This document shows positions 34,013-43,196 of a DNA stretch of 43,255 nt, piece after piece (position 1 is the first letter of the stretch; each line of letters starts with the position of its first letter). Source of the stretch: Candidatus Gastranaerophilales bacterium (GTDB taxonomy: Bacteria > Cyanobacteriota > Vampirovibrionia > Gastranaerophilales > Gastranaerophilaceae); assembly GCA_947625345.1 (NCBI GenBank), contig CANQNX010000007.1:1-43255 (forward strand). Direction: 5' to 3'. The position numbers and the translations under genes are program-made. The notes under the pieces are model-generated. The model saw only the letters and a list, made by a program, of their open reading frames with translations, did not search any database and was not told the DNA's origin.

Positions 34013-36517
34013 ATGATTTATAATTTTGTGAAAAACTCCATTGCTCAAAATTTATCAAGTTATTCTCAAACTATTGAAGAACTTGAAAATTTTGTTACAT
34101 TTTCGGAAAATAGCTTTATTCTTAAACACAATATTGACGGAATAATAAAAATCCTCAAATTTTTAGATTCAAATCAAAATATATTTATTTTGAACGGTTT
34201 TATGGGTTCGGGTAAAACTAATGTTGCGGATAATATTCTAAATTATATAAATGACGATGTACTAATATTTAAAAACTCTTATAAAGAAGCCATTAATTTA
34301 GATGATATCCTTCTATCTTTGTTCAAAGATTTTTCAAATTATCATAATGAAAAAAAAGTTATACTCCCAAAAACAGATACTACAATTTTCTCTGAAAAAA
34401 TTAATACTTATATTAAATATTGTAATGTTCCGATGTTATTTATCTTTGATTCTTTTGAAATTAATATGAGAAGTAAAGATTCTCAAAAGGATATCATTGA
34501 CTACATTGACTATTTAAGTCATTTTGACAAAGTCAAAATTTTAATATGTTCAAGAAGTTTTAGACAAGATGATTTAATTTCTGAAAAATCCGCTTTAAGC
34601 CATTCTTTAAAAACACTTACAAAAGAAGAAATGCTTGAATATTTAAAACAAAATAATATTGAATGTAAAAATTATGAAACGGAGGATATATATAAAATTT
34701 CAAGAGGGCACTACCTTTTACTTGAATTATCCGTTTTAATTATTAATCTTCTTGATATTAAGATTGATATTTTTATAAATGAATATAAAAAATCAGCTAA
34801 AAACTTTTTAGAATTCCTTGTATCAAAAATATTATCTCTGTCCTCTGATAAATTTACAAAATTGTTGATATTTTTATATGCCATAAGACATGGTGTTTCT
34901 CTTAATTTTCTTATTGAAAATAATATCGCAACAGAGGAAGATATAAACTTTTTAATCCAAAAAAGAATTCTCGCTGAGAGATTTAACCAATTCTATATTA
35001 AAGATTATGTAAAAAAAGAAATTGATAAAATTGTAAATATAGAAACAAGATTAAACATTCATAAATATCTTATTAATATATATGAAAAAGAACTACCGTT
35101 AAAACCTTTTGACAGGAAATTATTTTTATCAAGAATCACTATGCGGCAAGAAATTGCATATCACACGCAAAAAATATCCTCTCTTCAGGAGGAATTTAAA
35201 AAGAATAGTAAAAATAAGCTTTCCGACACTCTTGAATTTAATTATATTAACTATAAGGGAACTTCTCACGTATACGGTCAAAATTCTTTGCCAAACAAAC
35301 GTTATATAAATAAAATTAATAAAAACAGTGAAAATAAAAATGAAGAAATCAAAGAAAACACTGCAAAATTATCCTATGTAGACGAAGATAAATTTAATGA
35401 GGAAATTAAAAATCCAAATTCTGACAGTGAAGAAGATATAATGATAAATCCTGTTAATACAGTTCCGGATAGTTTATCGGATTATCTTAAAATAGCTCAG
35501 GACAGTGAAGCTTCTTTTAATTATTCAAATGCGATTTTATATTATAAAAAAGCACTAACGTTTAAAAATGATGCTTCTTTTAAAGATAAAGAACCTTTGA
35601 TATATTCTAAACTTGCTGTTTGCTATAAAAAGATTCAAGATATTGATGAAGCGGTCAATTATTATGAAAAAGTTTATAACATATATAAAGACACTTCCTT
35701 AGAAAATGCGGTTAATACTCTTTTTAATATTGCAAAAACATATTCAGAATCATATAAATTTCTCAAAGCAAAAGAAGTGTATAAAAAAATTCTGAGTTTA
35801 GGAAACAAATTACAATATCAAACTAAATTAAGAGCATATATTGATCTTTCGGATATTGAAGAAAATTCTTCAAATATTAATGAAGCAATTAAATATATTC
35901 AAACGGCTATGCAAATAGCGGAAAATAACAATATCAAAGATATTTTATCGCAATGTTATTTTAAATACGCTCTTTTAATGGACGATTCCGTACATAAAGA
36001 TATAGCACTTAAATACTATTTAAGATGTGCTCAATTATCGGATGATCCTACACAAAATCCTTATCTGTCTTCAGCTTACATTAATTTAGCGGAGCTATCA
36101 AAAGAAAATAATAATTTAAACTCCGCAAAAATGTATTACGAGTTGGCAATTAATGCAGATCAAAAAATAAATAACCATGAAGGACTTTGTTATTCACTTT
36201 ATAAGCTTTCGGAGATTTATAAAGGAGAATCTTCCCAGAAAGCATATGAGCTTCTTACAAAAGCTTTATCGTCAGCAAAAAGACTCACCGATACCACATA
36301 CATTATAAAAATTTACTATGAATTGGGAGATTTATATCTTAATAGCGGAGATTATAAACGTGCACTTAAATCCTATATACTGTCAAAAACGTTTTCACCC
36401 GATAAATTATCTCAAGAATTTAATGATAAAATTAATTCCAAAATTAACAAAATAAAAATAATTTCAGGGGAAGAAAAATTTAATACAATGCTCTTAGAAA
36501 TAAAGAAAAAGAAATAA
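34013..36517 (+). CDS. STAND-like NTPase with C-terminal TPR repeats
   Basis: 834 aa. The NTPase domain (about 40-260) has Walker A GFMGSGKT (62-69), Walker B MLFIFDSFE (141-149) and a sensor-like strand KILICSRSF (175-183). These are followed by a helical and winged-helix-like part (about 265-345). Residues 385-480 form a polar, charged linker. Residues 485-805 are a run of TPR-like helix pairs (for example YSNAILYYKKALTF, DIDEAVNYYEKVYNIY, NEAIKYIQTAMQIAE, NSAKMYYELAINAD, YKRALKSYILSKTF). The NTPase-WH-repeat order is that of STAND switches (AP-ATPase/MalT/NACHT class), in which the repeats sense a ligand and the NTPase drives assembly. There is no obvious effector domain. It overlaps rsmG by the TAATG arrangement and sits among core genes, so it may be a housekeeping regulator as well as a defence protein. 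Confidence 0.75.
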   Translation: MIYNFVKNSIAQNLSSYSQTIEELENFVTFSENSFILKHNIDGIIKILKFLDSNQNIFILNGFMGSGKTNVADNILNYINDDVLIFKNSYKEAINLDDILLSLFKDFSNYHNEKKVILPKTDTTIFSEKINTYIKYCNVPMLFIFDSFEINMRSKDSQKDIIDYIDYLSHFDKVKILICSRSFRQDDLISEKSALSHSLKTLTKEEMLEYLKQNNIECKNYETEDIYKISRGHYLLLELSVLIINLLDIKIDIFINEYKKSAKNFLEFLVSKILSLSSDKFTKLLIFLYAIRHGVSLNFLIENNIATEEDINFLIQKRILAERFNQFYIKDYVKKEIDKIVNIETRLNIHKYLINIYEKELPLKPFDRKLFLSRITMRQEIAYHTQKISSLQEEFKKNSKNKLSDTLEFNYINYKGTSHVYGQNSLPNKRYINKINKNSENKNEEIKENTAKLSYVDEDKFNEEIKNPNSDSEEDIMINPVNTVPDSLSDYLKIAQDSEASFNYSNAILYYKKALTFKNDASFKDKEPLIYSKLAVCYKKIQDIDEAVNYYEKVYNIYKDTSLENAVNTLFNIAKTYSESYKFLKAKEVYKKILSLGNKLQYQTKLRAYIDLSDIEENSSNINEAIKYIQTAMQIAENNNIKDILSQCYFKYALLMDDSVHKDIALKYYLRCAQLSDDPTQNPYLSSAYINLAELSKENNNLNSAKMYYELAINADQKINNHEGLCYSLYKLSEIYKGESSQKAYELLTKALSSAKRLTDTTYIIKIYYELGDLYLNSGDYKRALKSYILSKTFSPDKLSQEFNDKINSKINKIKIISGEEKFNTMLLEIKKKK

Positions 36518-37218
36518 TGTATAATTTACTAAAAAATATAGATATATCTTTATCTGAAGAACAAAAAATAATTTTTAATAAATTTACCGATTTATTCATA
36601 CAATATAATCAAAATGTAAATTTAATCAGCCGCAACGAAGTAAATTTTCTTTTTGAAAAACATATTTATGACAGTCTTTCCATAAACTTATTCCTTAAAA
36701 ATTATAAAAACAATAATATGAAAATGCTTGATATAGGTACCGGAGGAGGATTTCCCGCAATACCATGTTCCATTTTATACGATAATTTAAATATTTTTGC
36801 AGTTGATTCAATAAATAAAAAAATTAACTTTATTAAATATATATCTAATACTCTTAAGTTGAATAATATCCATCCGATTTGTTCAAGAATGGAAGATTTA
36901 AACATAAAATACAAAAATTCATTTGATTATGCAGCCTCAAGAGCCATGGCAGAATTAAGAATTATTTTGGAATATTCAATACCCTATATAAAAAAAGACG
37001 GATTCTTTATTGCTTATAAATCAATAAAAGCTGATGAAGAATTACATAATGCACAAAATGCACTAAAAATTTTAAATACAAAATTAATAGAAAAGATTGA
37101 TTATAAACTTCCCATAAAAGAAAATAATAAAAGAGTTCTTTTAATTTTTCAGAAACAAAGTGATTGTCCCGTTGATTTTCCGAGAAAAAACGGAATTATA
37201 AAAAAGAATCCCCTGTAA
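36517..37218 (+). CDS. rsmG: 16S rRNA (guanine-527-N7)-methyltransferase (GidB/RsmG)
   Basis: 233 aa. It methylates G527 of 16S rRNA with S-adenosylmethionine. Seen: FNKFTDLFIQYNQNVNLISR (family N-terminus), EKHIYDSLS, the SAM-binding LDIGTGGGFPAIPCSI (near 69-84), FAVDSINKKINFIKYI, and the conserved YAASRAMAELRIILEY. The ATG at 36517 overlaps the preceding stop (TAATG), so translation is coupled to the STAND-TPR gene. The tail (KNGIIKKNPL) is basic. Confidence 0.95.
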   Translation: MYNLLKNIDISLSEEQKIIFNKFTDLFIQYNQNVNLISRNEVNFLFEKHIYDSLSINLFLKNYKNNNMKMLDIGTGGGFPAIPCSILYDNLNIFAVDSINKKINFIKYISNTLKLNNIHPICSRMEDLNIKYKNSFDYAASRAMAELRIILEYSIPYIKKDGFFIAYKSIKADEELHNAQNALKILNTKLIEKIDYKLPIKENNKRVLLIFQKQSDCPVDFPRKNGIIKKNPL

Positions 37219-37232
37219 TTTTATTGTTGTAT

Positions 37233-37238
37233 TATAAT
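37233..37238 (+). promoter_or_regulatory. -10-like TATAAT 7 nt before ATG (leaderless candidate)
   Basis: TATAAT followed by 7 nt and the ATG at 37246, only 28 nt after the rsmG stop and without a Shine-Dalgarno. Confidence 0.35.
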
Positions 37239-37245
37239 CTATAAT

Positions 37246-37587
37246 ATGTTAAGACAATTTTTACCGATTATATTATTAACAATTTCGAACGTATTTATGA
37301 CATTTGCATGGTACGGACATTTAAAATTCAAAAATACCGCTCTTTGGATTGTTATTTTGGTAAGTTGGTCAATAGCACTTTTTGAATACTGTTTTCAAGT
37401 GCCTGCTAACAGAATCGGGCATGAATACTTTTCGGCAGCGCAGCTTAAAACAATGCAGGAAGTTATAACTTTAATTGTTTTTAGTATATTTTCCGTTCTT
37501 TATCTAAAAGAAGAATTCAAATGGAATTATCTGATAGGTTTTCTGTTTATTATTCTCGCAGTATTCTTTATATTTAAAAAATGGTAG
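37246..37587 (+). CDS. DMT-superfamily small membrane protein, DUF486 type
   Basis: 113 aa with four membrane helices (about 4-20, 30-48, 63-83, 92-110). The family pattern is clear: MTFAWYGHLK, SWSIALFEYCFQVPANRIGH, and AAQLKTMQEVITL. These one-domain proteins resemble half-size drug/metabolite transporters and may work as dimers; substrates are not known. It lacks a ribosome binding site. The stop lies 2 bp from that of the convergent metal ATPase gene, so no terminator fits between them. Confidence 0.9.
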   Translation: MLRQFLPIILLTISNVFMTFAWYGHLKFKNTALWIVILVSWSIALFEYCFQVPANRIGHEYFSAAQLKTMQEVITLIVFSIFSVLYLKEEFKWNYLIGFLFIILAVFFIFKKW

Positions 37588-37589
37588 TT

Positions 37590-39440
37590 TTATTTTTTTA
37601 AAAGTCTTAAAGCATTCAATACAGCTAAAAAAGTAACACCGACATCAGCAAAGACTGCGCCCCACATCGTCATTAAACCCATTGCGGACAATATAAGAAA
37701 TATAACTTTTACACCGATTGCAAAAACTATATTTTGCATTACTATATTGAGTGTCTCTTTTGATATCATAATTGCTCTATATATGTTGTAAGGATTATCA
37801 TTTGCTATTACAACATCAGCAGCTTCTATAGCAGCATCTGAGCCCATATTGCCCATTGCAATTCCGACATCCGAACGCATTAATACAGGAGCATCATTTA
37901 TTCCGTCACCTGCATATATACAATTACCTTTAGTCGTTTGTATAATTTCTTCCAATTTTTCCACTTTATCTGACGGCAATAATTCATAATATACTTCATC
38001 AATCCCTGCTTCTTTTGCTGTATTTTTAGCATTAATTTCCGAATCTCCCGTCAACATAACAACTTTTTTAACTAATCCTTTTAAAAGTCTTACTGAATCT
38101 GTAACAGATTCCTTAAGTTTATCTGAAATTATTATGTAACCTAAATATTCTGAGTTTTTTGTGATGTAAACGGCAGATGCATTTTCCGCTTTTTCTTTAA
38201 TGTTTATATTTTTTTCTGACATTAAACGCAGATTCCCTGCAATTATTTCCCCTTCAACACTATGAGAAATTACTCCCATACCGGCTATTTCATCGTAAGA
38301 TTTTATATCGTCAGCATTAACTTTACCGTAATATTCTTTTATAGCTAAGGCTACGGGATGATTTGAATAATATTCAGCAATTGCCGCATATTTTATTAAA
38401 TCTGATTCACTGACTCCCTCTAAAGGATATATACCGTTAACTTTATATACACCCTCGGTTATAGTCCCTGTTTTATCTAAAACAACACACATTGCTTTTG
38501 CTAACTTTTCTATATAAGTACTGCCCTTAATCAATATGGATTCCTTAGAAGCCCTTCCGACTCCCGCAAAAAATGTTAAAGGTACGGATAATACAAGTGC
38601 ACAAGGACATGATATTACTAAAAATGTTAATGCTCTCTGTACAAAATCTCTTTCAGAACCGATATTAAATACGAAGGGAATTAATATTATAATTAAAGCA
38701 AATAAAACAACTATAGGTGTATATACTTTAGCAAATTTTGTTATAAATTTTTCACTATCTGATTTCTTTTCCTGAGCATTTTCAATTAGCTCCATAATCT
38801 TTGAAACGGCAGAATCAACATACAACTTTTCAGCTCTGATTTTTATTACTGCTTTTGAATTAATACATCCTGATAATACGCTATCACCGACTTTGACGGG
38901 TTTTAAAACGCTCTCACCCGTAAGAGAAGATGTATCCAAACTGCTTTCACCTTCTATAATAACCCCGTCAACAGGTATTTTTTCACCGACTTTGACTATT
39001 ATAACAGAACCTACTTTCACCTCTTGAGGCTCAACTTCCGTAACTTCACCATTAGAATACAAATTTACGTGTTCTGTCTTTAAATTCATCAATTCTTCAA
39101 TCGACTTGTGTGATTTATCAACCGCTTTGTCTTGTAAATATTCGCCAATCGTATAAAAAATCATTACACAAACAGCTTCAACCCACTCACCGATAAACAT
39201 TGCACCAACTGTAGCAATACTCATAAGAAAATTTTCATCGAAAATTTTACCTCTTATAATATTTTTTAATGATTGAATTATTACACCGTATCCTGCAAGT
39301 AAATATGAAAAAACGAATAACACCGTTTTATAAATTTCATTACTTTCAAATAAGCCCAAAATCAATATAACTACGGAAATTATAATCCTGTTTATACTGC
39401 TTTTGTCACTATCGATTTCTTCTTCACAATGTTCGCACAT
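37590..39440 (-). CDS. cadA: P1B-type heavy-metal-exporting ATPase (CadA/ZntA type)
   Basis: 616 aa from ATG 39440, chosen because GAGG lies 5 nt before it; an in-frame TTG 27 bases upstream sits inside an operator. It exports Zn2+, Cd2+ or Co2+ from the cytoplasm with ATP. Seen: TGES (174-177), membrane CPC motif SCPCALVLS (near 277-285), phosphorylated Asp322 in DKTGT, NHPVA, and GDGINDAP. The usual N-terminal HMA domain is absent: only MCEHCEEEIDS with CxxC-like CEHC remains before helix 1 (about 18-34), so the protein is short for the family. It is divergent from an ArsR-type repressor and shares its operators. Zn/Cd specificity is inferred from the repressor's alpha5 site. Confidence 0.93.
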   Translation of the reverse strand: MCEHCEEEIDSDKSSINRIIISVVILILGLFESNEIYKTVLFVFSYLLAGYGVIIQSLKNIIRGKIFDENFLMSIATVGAMFIGEWVEAVCVMIFYTIGEYLQDKAVDKSHKSIEELMNLKTEHVNLYSNGEVTEVEPQEVKVGSVIIVKVGEKIPVDGVIIEGESSLDTSSLTGESVLKPVKVGDSVLSGCINSKAVIKIRAEKLYVDSAVSKIMELIENAQEKKSDSEKFITKFAKVYTPIVVLFALIIILIPFVFNIGSERDFVQRALTFLVISCPCALVLSVPLTFFAGVGRASKESILIKGSTYIEKLAKAMCVVLDKTGTITEGVYKVNGIYPLEGVSESDLIKYAAIAEYYSNHPVALAIKEYYGKVNADDIKSYDEIAGMGVISHSVEGEIIAGNLRLMSEKNINIKEKAENASAVYITKNSEYLGYIIISDKLKESVTDSVRLLKGLVKKVVMLTGDSEINAKNTAKEAGIDEVYYELLPSDKVEKLEEIIQTTKGNCIYAGDGINDAPVLMRSDVGIAMGNMGSDAAIEAADVVIANDNPYNIYRAIMISKETLNIVMQNIVFAIGVKVIFLILSAMGLMTMWGAVFADVGVTFLAVLNALRLLKK

Positions 39441-39451
39441 ATTAACCTCAA

Positions 39452-39467
39452 TTGAATAACTGTTCAA
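39452..39467. promoter_or_regulatory. ArsR/SmtB operator 1, in the cadA leader
   Basis: TTGAA-N6-TTCAA inverted repeat, just upstream of the cadA ribosome binding site and downstream of its -10 box. It would block elongation or early transcription. Confidence 0.65.
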
Positions 39468-39477
39468 CTATATATTT

Positions 39478-39507
39478 AGTATAATTGAATGATTGTTCAA
39501 CTGTCAA
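39478..39507 (-). promoter_or_regulatory. cadA promoter with operator in the spacer
   Basis: Minus strand TTGACA (39507 to 39502), an 18-nt spacer, TATACT (39483 to 39478). Operator 2 fills the spacer. Confidence 0.7.
39485..39500. promoter_or_regulatory. ArsR/SmtB operator 2, in the cadA spacer
   Basis: TTGAA-N6-TTCAA, lying exactly between the -35 and -10 boxes of cadA. Confidence 0.75.
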
Positions 39508-39534
39508 TTGTATAATTATATAATTTAACAAATC

Positions 39535-39564
39535 TTGACAATTGAACAACTATTCATATATAAT
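39535..39564 (+). promoter_or_regulatory. arsR-type repressor promoter with operator in the spacer
   Basis: TTGACA (39535-39540), 18-nt spacer, TATAAT (39559-39564). Operator 3 fills the spacer, a mirror of the cadA promoter. Confidence 0.75.
39542..39557. promoter_or_regulatory. ArsR/SmtB operator 3, in the repressor spacer
   Basis: TTGAA-N6-TTCAT, one base from a perfect repeat. It agrees with the TGAA-N6-TTCA core of the other two and would give autoregulation. Confidence 0.7.
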
Positions 39565-39582
39565 TAATAAAAAGAGGCGGAT

Positions 39583-39933
39583 ATGAATAATAAAAAAACT
39601 GACTGTGAAGCTATTGATGCAGAAGCTATTAAAAAAGTAAAAAAGAAGATGCCCGAGGTGGAAAAATTATATGAATTATCCGATTTTTTCAAAGTAATGG
39701 GGGACGGAACAAGAATACAGTTATTATGGGCATTAGAAGAGGGTGAGATGTGTGTGGGAGATTTAGCGGTTCTGCTTGAAATGACTAAATCGGCCATATC
39801 TCATCAATTAAAGGTTTTAAGGCTGTCAAAATTAGTTAAAACAAAAAAAATAGGGAAAAATGTATATTATTCGTTAGATGATGAGCATGTTAAGTTAATA
39901 CTTGAAAAGGGTTTAGAACATATAAGAGAATAA
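39583..39933 (+). CDS. ArsR/SmtB-family metal-responsive repressor (CadC/CzrA-like)
   Basis: 116 aa. A dimeric winged-helix repressor that leaves DNA when it binds metal. Seen: LSDFFKVMGDGTRIQLLWAL (helix 1-2), GEMCVGDLAVLLEMTKSAISHQLKVLRLSKLVKTKKIGKNVYYSL (helix 3 to the wing), and the C-terminal alpha5 site D-x-H-x10-H-x-x-E (DDEHVKLIL, then LEHIRE), matching the Zn site of SmtB and CzrA exactly. The helix-3 site of CadC (CVC) is only partly kept as MCVGD. An N-terminal Cys (TDC) may add a ligand. AGAGGCGG precedes the ATG at 39583. It represses cadA and itself through three operators. Confidence 0.93.
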   Translation: MNNKKTDCEAIDAEAIKKVKKKMPEVEKLYELSDFFKVMGDGTRIQLLWALEEGEMCVGDLAVLLEMTKSAISHQLKVLRLSKLVKTKKIGKNVYYSLDDEHVKLILEKGLEHIRE

Positions 39934-39966
39934 AAGAAGAGAAACAGAAAACAGTTTCTCTTCTTT
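39933..39966 (+). terminator. Intrinsic terminator of the ArsR-type gene
   Basis: 13-bp stem AAAGAAGAGAAAC (39933-39945) with GTTTCTCTTCTTT (39954-39966) and an 8-nt loop. The T-run is short, so it may be moderate. It may also act against transcription from groEL. Confidence 0.65.
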
Positions 39967-40029
39967 ATATTTAGCCTTATTAATTTGTCTGTTCGGCTTT
40001 TTTGATTTACACAGCCACACGACGGAAGA

Positions 40030-41989
<1,960 letters not shown>

Positions 41990-42049
41990 GTCTTTTCCTC
42001 CTTTTTCTCTCTTTTATTCTTTTATACAATCATTTTCTTATTTTTCTAA

Positions 42050-42074
42050 AAATATTAATGAAAAATTAATATTT
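42050..42074. promoter_or_regulatory. A/T-only palindrome upstream of groES
   Basis: AAATATTAAT, 5-nt loop GAAAA, ATTAATATTT: a perfect 10-bp repeat between groES and the upstream hydrolase gene. It lies just before a possible minus-strand promoter (TTAGAA, 17 nt, TATAAA). It could be an operator or a weak hairpin end of the hydrolase transcript. Confidence 0.35.
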
Positions 42075-42092
42075 ATCGGAAATTATTTATTG

Positions 42093-42812
42093 TCAATTAA
42101 ATAACCATTCACAGCAGATATTAACAAATTTTTCCCTGTTTTGGATAAATAAATCCTCGGCATGACAACAATTTTCAAATAACTCATATTTCTTTTCACA
42201 TACCGCTTTTTTAAATAAAGCCTCAGTATGCCACGAACAGACAGTAGGATCTTTTTCTCCGGCAAGAAATAATGTGGGACATTCTATTGAATCAACTATT
42301 TCTATAGGTTTTACTTTTTTCCCCGATATTAATGAAGGTCTTACCGATAACCACCTGTTTAACTCGCATTTCTTTAATGTGGGAAGCCATGCCTCCTTTT
42401 TCCATACTTTATTCTCTATCTTCTCAAAACACGAGGGTGCACTTACCGCTATTATCTTTTTTATGTCCTTTTTATACTTTACTCCGGCTGTTAATACGAT
42501 TGCAGCCCCTAAGGAAAATCCCGCTAAATATATATTCTCATATTTTCCTTTTGCATATTCTATTACCGCTGATATATCTTTTATTTCTTTACTTGTAAAT
42601 GTATAAAAACCTTTACTCCTGCCATGTCCTCTAAAATCCATTGTTATTACATCAATTTTTGATGAAAAAACTTCACTCATTTCCTTAAAAGATTTACTGT
42701 CTTTTGTCATAAACCATCCGGGAGCAAGTATTATTACGCTCTTGTGTGAATTATCATAAAGATTAAATGCTATTTCAACATTATCATCTGTTTTTATTTT
42801 TATTTCTTTCAT
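42093..42812 (-). CDS. Alpha/beta hydrolase family protein
   Basis: 239 aa from ATG 42812, preferred because AGAGAG lies 7 nt before it; an ATG 21 bases upstream has its Shine-Dalgarno touching the start codon. The fold markers are strand and oxyanion part VIILAPGWF, VITMDFRGHGRSKG, nucleophile GFSLGAA (Ser about 100), acid in LAGEKDPTVCS, and His in CCHAEDLF. This is the usual Ser-Asp-His order for monoacylglycerol lipase and dienelactone-type hydrolases. No signal peptide. The substrate is unknown. Several cysteines cluster near the C-terminus (NCCHAED and NICCEWLF). It reads toward groES, with about 100 bp between. Confidence 0.88.
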   Translation of the reverse strand: MKEIKIKTDDNVEIAFNLYDNSHKSVIILAPGWFMTKDSKSFKEMSEVFSSKIDVITMDFRGHGRSKGFYTFTSKEIKDISAVIEYAKGKYENIYLAGFSLGAAIVLTAGVKYKKDIKKIIAVSAPSCFEKIENKVWKKEAWLPTLKKCELNRWLSVRPSLISGKKVKPIEIVDSIECPTLFLAGEKDPTVCSWHTEALFKKAVCEKKYELFENCCHAEDLFIQNREKFVNICCEWLFN

Positions 42813-42956
42813 TGATTTCTCTCTTTTAATCATTCCTTTTTAACATAAACACACAAAAAAAACATTACAATTTGTTAACATTTAAGATTAATAACTAAAG
42901 TTTTATTGCTCTTATTCCGTATATAAGAATATCAGATAAAAGGGAAACAAATAATA

Positions 42957-43112
42957 ATGAAAAACAAAATAATCATTCCGACAAGCAATATTTCGGAAGG
43001 AGTAGAATTCTTCTTAAGAGGGGCAAAAAAAAGAAGATCTATGGCAGTTGCGAGCATAAGACAAGTAAACACGGATATTTGCGTAAACTTAAAACTCGTT
43101 TCAAGTAAATAG
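42957..43112 (+). CDS. 51-codon basic protein of unknown function
   Basis: ATG at 42957, stop TAG at 43110-43112; AGGGA lies 11 nt before the ATG. The product is MKNKIIIPTSNISEGVEF in its first part, then FLRGAKKRRSMAVASIRQVN, with a strongly basic centre (KKRR) and a strand-like end (DICVNLKLVSSK). It is probably real because a strong terminator follows and codon use matches. It could bind nucleic acid or act as a small regulator, but no family is recognised. Confidence 0.5.
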   Translation: MKNKIIIPTSNISEGVEFFLRGAKKRRSMAVASIRQVNTDICVNLKLVSSK

Positions 43113-43128
43113 ATATTTTGAGAGATTA

Positions 43129-43164
43129 AAAAATAAAACCGGACTTTTGTGCGGTTTTATTTTT
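43129..43164 (+). terminator. Bidirectional intrinsic terminator
   Basis: 13-bp stem AAAAATAAAACCG (43129-43141) with CGGTTTTATTTTT (43152-43164), 10-nt loop. A and T runs on both flanks let it serve the plus-strand 51-codon gene and a minus-strand gene arriving from the right. Confidence 0.75.
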
Positions 43165-43196
43165 ATTTAATCCTGTATTATAAAATCGAAAATTAT

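Noticed and set aside
39441-39467. TTG start adding nine residues to the metal ATPase
   Set aside because: It falls inside operator 1, and GAGG is correctly spaced for the ATG at 39440.
41990-42092. CIRCE element
   Set aside because: The TTAGCACTC/GAGTGCTAA repeat is not present; only an A/T palindrome is found.
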